Assembly: GCA_039545275.1 (NCBI GenBank) | Contig: BCHS01000006.1 | Span: 909,802-973,801, forward strand | Origin: Pseudomicrostroma phylloplanum | Taxonomy: Eukaryota; Basidiomycota; Exobasidiomycetes; Microstromatales | Length of the DNA stretch: 64,000 nucleotides | Direction: 5' to 3' | In this document: positions 58,047 through 64,000 of the stretch, piece by piece | Position numbering within the stretch: position 1 is the first letter of the stretch | How the letters are laid out: each line of letters begins with the position of its first letter | The notes under the pieces: generated by a model | The model's input: only the letters and a program-made list of their open reading frames with translations | What the model was told of the DNA's origin: nothing | Database searches by the model: none | Position numbers and translations under genes: made by a program

Positions 58047-59388
58047 TCAGCCTACCATGCTCCTCTTCCTGCCCCTCAATCTGGCATCATCCAGCTTTTT
58101 AGAGATTTCCTTCCAAGGATTCTCTCGTGACCGCGATCCCACGGGAGGCGCCACACCATTGATGCCACCGCCCTTCTTCTTTTTCTGCTGCTGTTTTCCC
58201 ATACCGCCACTGGTATCTGCGGTAGAGAGTCCGCCGCCCATGCCCCAGCCTCCTTCGCGCCAGATTCGCCCGACTTCCTCAGCGTACACGTCTAGGATCC
58301 TTTGGAAGAGGTGGGTGGAATGGGGATGGGTGGAGGTGAAGGCGCGCTGGAGGACGTAAAGATCTACCGCCTTGTCCTCTGCAGCTGGAGAGGTGTGCGA
58401 AAGGCCAAAGTCGATGAGGAGCTGGCAGTCACAGAAGGAGGCAGGGGAGAGTTTAGCGGAGGAACAGAATGCTCTAGGGACCAGACAGGACGTTCTCACC
58501 ACTTCTTTCTGGGAGAGGAATGCTGAAGTTGACCACGACGATTGTGTAGCCAGCGTCGTCACAGGTGCCTGGCGAGAAGCCGATCTTGACATTGTCGCAG
58601 ATCCTCTGACCATCATGTTGCTGGTGGTAAGATCTCCATGAATAACGTCCGCAGCGTGCATCAGCGCCAATTGGCGTGCGATGAGAGACATGAGGGATAC
58701 TAGAGGCGGGAACAGGCGACGACGGTTCGAAGCGAGGAATAAGCAAATGATCAGCTGCGCCTTCGGTGGCGATGTTATCATATATCTACTCACTTTGTTC
58801 CTCGTCTGACCACACTTCTTCTTCTTTCTCCTCTCCGGCCTCCGTATCATGTCCGTCAGGCTCGCCCTGCCCCGTCGTCTTTGCATTTGCGTCGTCGATC
58901 TGAGCCACTTCGTCCCCTTCATCGCCGCCGCCAAGGAGTTCCCTGACGCTCTTGCCGTCGATCCACTCCATGGCTACTATGCCCACCTTTTCGTCGACCA
59001 TTCTCACTCTAGGTACGTTGACCCCACCCCTAGTACACCGTACCAAGGCCCTGACCTCGGCTACGGTGCGCGAGGCTGTGAGAGACGCGGTGAGCGAGGG
59101 GTGACGATACGTCTTGGGGAAGCGGTATTTGACGAGTATGGGCGGCAAAGCTACGAGTGAGGAAGACGAAGAGGACGATGAAGTCGTTGCCTCGGTCGAG
59201 GCGGAAGGCAGAGTCATCGTCGGGGCTCGCGGGCAGAGGTGACACTTGTAGACCTTTGCCTCTGCGCCCTGCTTGATCAAGGTGGAAGACGAGGCATCTC
59301 TGAGCAGACGAAGGAGTGGAGGCGTAAAGCTGGTCGCAGGTGATGGCGAGGATGATGATGATGACGACGATGATGATGGTACTGACAT
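58047..59388 (-). CDS. BUD32: Bud32/PRPK atypical kinase, KEOPS/EKC complex
   Basis: Three exons fit: 59388-58794, 58699-58500, 58421-58047, for 389 residues. Bud32 landmarks: IKQGAEAKVYK as glycine-poor P-loop, VKYRFPKTYRHPSL, ARQLALMHAADVIHGDLTTSN as catalytic loop, then LLIDFGLSHTSPAAEDKAVDLYVLQRAF and a basic C-terminal tail (RLRGRKRSMVG). In the KEOPS complex it drives tRNA t6A synthesis with Kae1, and influences telomeres and transcription. The normal 260-residue enzyme is enlarged by an N-terminal Ser tract, a Ser/Thr insertion after the P-loop, an acidic insertion before the catalytic loop, and a Lys-rich spacer near the end. Divergent from the transacylase gene. Confidence 0.93.
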
Positions 59389-59780
59389 GTTTGCAGGTCG
59401 ATGCTGTATGACCGGTAGACCGACCAGATACGTCTACCAGGAGGGACAGGCTGCTGCTGATTGAATTGCGGAAAGGAAGAAATCCGGGGCGTGGCCATCA
59501 ATCGATCCGCTCAGGGCGCCCCGACGCAGCCACGCGGGGAAGGCGCAGATGATCGTCTCCAGCTCAGGTGGAGCGGCCACGCCCAGGCCGGAGCGGGAGG
59601 ACAGGATGGGGGCCGCTCATCCCACCCATCCACCCTCACCATACCACCACGAGGACTCACCACCAAAGAGGACAGGGCCAGACAAGGCAGCCGCAGTCCA
59701 CACCATCTCTGTGCATCCGTCATCTATCACTACTGTCACGTTCCACAGCCAGCGCTCACCCGCCACGGCACTCGCACGCA
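59389..59780. promoter_or_regulatory. Divergent promoter, Bud32 / transacylase
   Basis: About 390 bp shared by two genes whose products act on tRNA modification and mitochondrial lipid synthesis. No clear TATA box. Confidence 0.5.
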
Positions 59781-62370
59781 ATGAGAGCGCCCAACGCCGC
59801 CAGGCTCGCCGTGCGCCCCTCTCCCCCCACCTACCGGCTCACCGGCAAGACCGGCACATCTCGGCCGGCGCACGCAGTCACTGCCTCGGCCGCCGCCTTC
59901 CACTCGTCGTCTACCACGTTCGGTGCCAGCGACGCCGCCCGACCCAAGGATGGCATAGCTTCGACGTCAGCTTCCGGCCAGGGCACCCACTCCGCACCTT
60001 CCACACCTCGACGTGACGAAGACGAGTGCGACAACGATTCCGCAATGGCCTTTGGAGGCGGCGCATCCTCTCGTGGAGGACCTTCTTCCGCCCCTTCGAT
60101 CGCAGACATCTCCCATGCAGACATCTTCATCAGACCGCAGCCATCTTCGAGTGCTCACTCGTCCTCTTCCAAGTCCACTTATGCGCAGTCTACGATGATC
60201 AGCGGCTCTGCGGGCAAAGGCGCCGTGCCCGGTTATGGCAAGCGCAGAGCAGGAGTGCCAGACGGCAGCAGAACCACCACCAGGGAGAGGGACGATGAGA
60301 TCGTCAGGGGCTATGAACACACTGTGGGTAGTAAGCGTACATGGCAGACTGGCGCACGCGGCCCTCATCTGAACACCCCTCTTCCTTCTTCCATCGCTGG
60401 CGCCCTCAGTACGCACCCAGTAGCAGATCGCCCGCAGCATTGCCTCGACATACGTACTTCTCCAACTCCTCGACGTCCTTCAACGCGGCTGCTTCTGCTC
60501 CCACCCCGTCCACATCCAGCGCCGGCCATCTTCATGCAACACTCAAGCCCAAGAAGACGGCACTCATCTTCCCTGGCCAGGGATCACAGTACGTGGCCAT
60601 GTGCAGAGACATCTACCGCTCTTTTCGCTCCGCTCGGTCGGTCTGGCACCTGGCAGAGGAGGCTCTCATCACCCCGGTCAACCCTTCTACTTCTACCAAT
60701 GCCGACTTTCACCACAATTCCTTCGATGAGAGTAGCAAGCTGTCCATGCGGTATTCCAGCCTGGGGTACATCCCCGGCAGCGGACATGATCGCGCTGACA
60801 GTCCGGAGCAGAGGAGAGTCTTTGAGGAAGAGCTGGCAAAAAGTCACATCTGGGACGAGAAGCGGGCCAGAAGAGGGAGACGAGGATGGTTGCGAGATGC
60901 CGTGGTAAGTCGACGTGCAACCTGCAAGGGGGACCGGCCTGCATTGTACGAGCGCTAACTAGCTCTTGATCTGCCGCGATTCCCGCAACTAGTTCTTTGG
61001 CGACCAGCTAGATCTCACTCGAGCAGAAAATGCACAGCCGTCGATCCTCGTCGCTACCCTGTCGATCTTGGCCGTGCTTCGCAAGGAATTTTCTCTCGAC
61101 CTCGTGCGATCCAAAGTCTCATTTGCAGCTGGGCACGGGTCAGGGACATACGCCGCGCTGGTCGGATCCGGCGCTCTCGATATGATCGATGCCGTTCGAC
61201 TCATGCGCCATCGCGGACTGATCTCATCTCAGCACGTGTACAACCATCCAATTCTGTTTCCTGAGGGATGCAAGCGGCCAGACAGTATCTACGAGACCTG
61301 GGCATTTGCCAACGCGGGAAGCGGCAAGGGAGCCGAGCTCCTCGAGACGGACGAGGACATGGCATTGAATGTGGGCGGCGTGCCTCCCACCAGTTCGACG
61401 ACCGATGGGCAGGTCGCCGCACAAGAGTCGAAGAGCCAGGGCGATGAGCAAGCCCATAGCAGGCTCAGGGCTACGAGGAGGGGATGGAAGCGAACACAGA
61501 TGTCAGGCGTCATGGTCCGGCCCGGCATGCTCCCTGCTGTTCTGCAGGAAGTCGCCCAGATTCAGAGCGACATCTCTGCCTCTCAAATCGCTGGCGTGAG
61601 CGACGACGAGGTCGTCGAGGTAGCCAACGTTAATTCCGCACTACAAGTCGTCCTGAGTGGGACTCGAGTAGGCGTTTCTGTTGCTTGCGAAAGGCTGAGG
61701 ATGAAGAATTTGGGCGCTCGAGCCGTCAACTTACCCGTCTCGGGGCCATATCACTCTTCACTGATGACAGGAGCAGTGCTCGGACCTGCACTGGAAAATC
61801 TGCCTCTCCGCGATCCAGATCCAGGCCTGAGGTTGGTGAGCAGCGTCGACGGATCACTGCTATCTACAGCACAAGATATTCGTAGCGACCTGCGAGGCGC
61901 GCTGCACAAGCCTGTTCGCTGGCTCGACTCTGTGGATCGCCTTCGCAAGGAAGGGGTGGAGCGCTTTGTTTGCCTTGGTCCAGGCCGGGCGTGCGCGCAT
62001 CTCCTCAGCAAGGAGCTTGGCTATAGAGACAAGATTGAGAGGGAGAAGAGAAAGAAGATGGGTGGTTCCGCGGGGGAGGGGCCTGAAAGGGAGTATGAAG
62101 TCTGGAGCGTTGCAACCGTCGAAGACGTGAGTCCAGCAGATCGTGTGGCATGGCTCAGCGGACAGAATGGGAGAGACTGACTACTCGCCTTGTGCATCAC
62201 ACTTGCCCCACCAGATCGAAACGCTTTCGAACGTTCTATCTCGAATAGAGATAGGAGGCGCTCAGAGGGACGTCATGGACTTCTCTGCTGATCAATATCT
62301 AGATGCCAGTGAGACTGGCCACGGTGGAAGGAGGGAAGGGGGCGTAGACAGAGGTAGGCTGGCAGTGTGA
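59781..62370 (+). CDS. Mitochondrial malonyl-CoA:ACP transacylase-like protein
   Basis: Four exons fit: 59781-60323, 60410-60904, 60993-62126, 62215-62370, total 775 residues, far above the usual 300-450. The acyl-transferase fold is clear: KTALIFPGQGSQYVAM, QPSILVATLSILAVL, RHRGLISS with the CoA-binding Arg, NSALQVVLSGTRVGV, VNLPVSGPYHSSLM with catalytic His, and FVCLGPGRACAHLL. The nucleophile region, however, reads AAGHGSGTYAALVGSG where GHSxGE is expected. A mitochondrial-type Arg/Ser/Ala N terminus and about 250 residues of disordered extension come first. Role: loading malonyl onto acyl carrier protein for mitochondrial fatty-acid and lipoate synthesis, if active. Exons 2-4 were joined by phase. 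Confidence 0.85.
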
Positions 62371-63124
62371 AGACCAAAAGGCAACGACGGTAGGACCATG
62401 CTAACAATTGTAACTTAGGATGGCCGACGCGAGTCTCTCATGATACCCCATGACAATGTTCACCGGATCCGTGTGCGCCAAATGCAGAGTCGTGTCGTAA
62501 GGTTTGGGTGCGGTGTGTGTTGCAGTGAGTTTTGTGGTGTGTCGCTGCCCCAGCAAGCGCCGTTCAGGCTATGTTCGAGGGAAAGTATGCACGTAGTATC
62601 TATGGCTATTGAGTGCAGTTGGTCCAGGAAGGAGCGAGAGTGGTTCCAAACTCGGCGCGATCACATGGAGGAACAGAGAGAGATAGGCCTTGCGCGAGCA
62701 GTCAGTCAGGAAGTTGGGATTCCTTCGCAAAGACTTGACGTCACGCCGTCTGGTGGTTGTACTCGTGCGCTCCTTGCTCTACGCTCATGGTGCGCACGAT
62801 ACTCAAGAGACGGCGAGAGGACATTACACAGCCAGATCGCAAAGTGAACGATGTGGCACCCATAGAAGAATTGCATTTCTGCTGAGAGCACAACAGATTT
62901 GGGTTGCCGTGGGTAAACAAAGATTGCGAGAGCTACTAAAGTGGACGACGAAAGCTCAGAAGGCAGCGCTTCATGTCCACTGAGGAGAGCGCCCGTTCGT
63001 CTGACCATATTCGTCAGAGCAATGCCGCCTTATGCCTTCACCAAGTCTATCACGCGGAAGCCACGCCGGCACCTAGAGTGAATGATCACTGGTCCAGCGT
63101 CGGACTCTCTGCCTGCCACGTTCA
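62371..63124. other. Intergenic, no gene seen
   Basis: Convergent 3' flanks of the transacylase and DUF1993 genes, about 750 bp. Only short frames without motifs; no tRNA recognised. Confidence 0.5.
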
Positions 63125-63721
63125 TCAGTCTTTCAGCCGTCCAGACGGATCGGTTTCAAAGCAAGCGTAGTCAAGCTTGCCGATCTCGACACCTTGGCTT
63201 CGGAGGATGTTGTAGGCCGTCGTCAAATGGAAATGAAAGTTAGGCACAGCGTACTGAGTGACGTAGTCTGCAGCACTCAGTGTGAAGCTAGTGAGTGGGG
63301 TTTTGACATGTATGAGGCGCGCGTCATCACCGTTCATTGAGTCTGGCTTCACTGATTTGAGGATCTTCATGGTCTTGTCCAAACGGGAGTATAGCTGTTC
63401 AAAGCTTGACTCGTTGTCTTCGAGTTTCTCGCTCTCTACACCACCTACTCGCAACACCAGCAGTTTGGCAGTGTTCGAGCACATCTGCACCTGGAAGATG
63501 AGTCTGATTCCACCTCGAGTGATGATCAGCGTCTCATGCACGTCCCCAGGGCAGGCTGGCCACACTCACGGGAACATGGTACAGTGCATCCGCGTGCCTA
63601 GCAAGTAGTCAGGGCTTGAACCACGCGCCTTACAGAAATCTTCGCCTTTGCGCAGAATGTTCTTGAGGCTGCCTAGGTACCCGATCATCGACGGGACACT
63701 TGCATCGTAGAGGGACAGCAT
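63125..63721 (-). CDS. DUF1993 family protein
   Basis: Two exons fit: 63721-63570 and 63503-63125, 176 residues. Family pattern is clear: LSLYDASVPSMIGYLGSLKNIL, MHCTMFPLIFQVQMCSNTAK (restored across the intron), ESSFEQLYSRLDKTMKIL, and the end VPNFHFHLTTAYNILRSQGVEIGKLDY. The fold is a four-helix DinB-like bundle; the function is unknown in all lineages. The acceptor gaatcag/ACTC was chosen over a nearer AG because it keeps phase and gives FPLIFQVQ. Upstream promoter lies to the right, close to a direct repeat. Confidence 0.9.
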
Positions 63722-63888
63722 GATGTCGTTGGCTGGCGGTCAGTGAGCGGACGGCCCAAGTTCAGAGGTAGTCGGTGATCGGATCTAAGTTAGTGAATCT
63801 CTCGGGAACCTTACAAACGCCACAGCTGCGAAGGCAGAGCGGAGCGCGGATACCGCGTGGGGCCCCGCGTGGAGCGCAAGGGCCGCTC

Positions 63889-63978
63889 TCCCTTTCAGTT
63901 GTGTAGCTTGAGTTGCGAGGGGCAGGAAGGCCTGTGTTGCTCCCTTTCAGTTGTGTAGCTTGAGTTGCGAGGGGCAGG
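63889..63978. repeat. 38-bp direct repeat with 52-bp period
   Basis: TCCCTTTCAGTTGTGTAGCT onward, 38 bp identical, occurs at 63889-63926 and 63941-63978, separated by 14 bp. The second copy is followed by gaaggg similar to the base after copy one, so the array may continue past the window. Confidence 0.9.
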
Positions 63979-64000
63979 GAAGGGCTAGTAGTATTGGTAT

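Overview
The window looks like nuclear DNA of a basidiomycete fungus, probably Ustilaginomycotina-like. Most genes are split by short (about 45-140 nt) introns with GTGAGT-type donors. Gene spacing is tight, coding sequence is GC-rich with low-complexity Ser/Gln/His/Asp tracts, and the recognisable families are fungal. No organism name can be read from the sequence. Exon borders below were placed by eye from GT..AG sites, phase and family motifs, so errors of a base or two are possible; nearly all the spliced models keep frame and sum to whole codons.

Left block (1-25.5 kb): an unrecognised protein, a secretory-type zinc metallopeptidase with a jacalin tail, an Ure2-like glutathione transferase, a Gln-rich Med25-like protein, an Ohr peroxidase, two related small secreted proteins, a HAM1-like protein, a HUL5/UBE3C HECT ligase, a secreted PR-1/CAP protein and a siderophore-type MFS transporter.

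Middle block (25.5-40.2 kb): accessory in character. It starts with a decayed HNH-like gene carrying a 23-bp tandem duplication and an in-frame TAG. Then come about 5 kb of AT-richer DNA without genes, with repeated TACAGTAC-type motifs and two diverged copies of a repeat. A divergent pair, an ACS-type MFS transporter and a TauD-like dioxygenase, suggests sulfonate uptake and desulfonation. A GT31-type glycosyltransferase closes the block.

Right block (40.9-64 kb): mainly housekeeping genes: bestrophin-like channel, Zn2Cys6 regulator, aldo-keto reductase, Maf-type pyrophosphatase, SURP-domain protein, a very long WDR48/UAF1 homologue, Bud32 kinase (KEOPS), mitochondrial malonyl transacylase with an odd active-site motif, and a DUF1993 protein.

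The best leads are the tandem pair of small secreted basic proteins, the broken HNH-like gene beside a repeat-rich island, the transacylase lacking the usual nucleophile elbow, and a folded-RNA-like inverted repeat between convergent genes.
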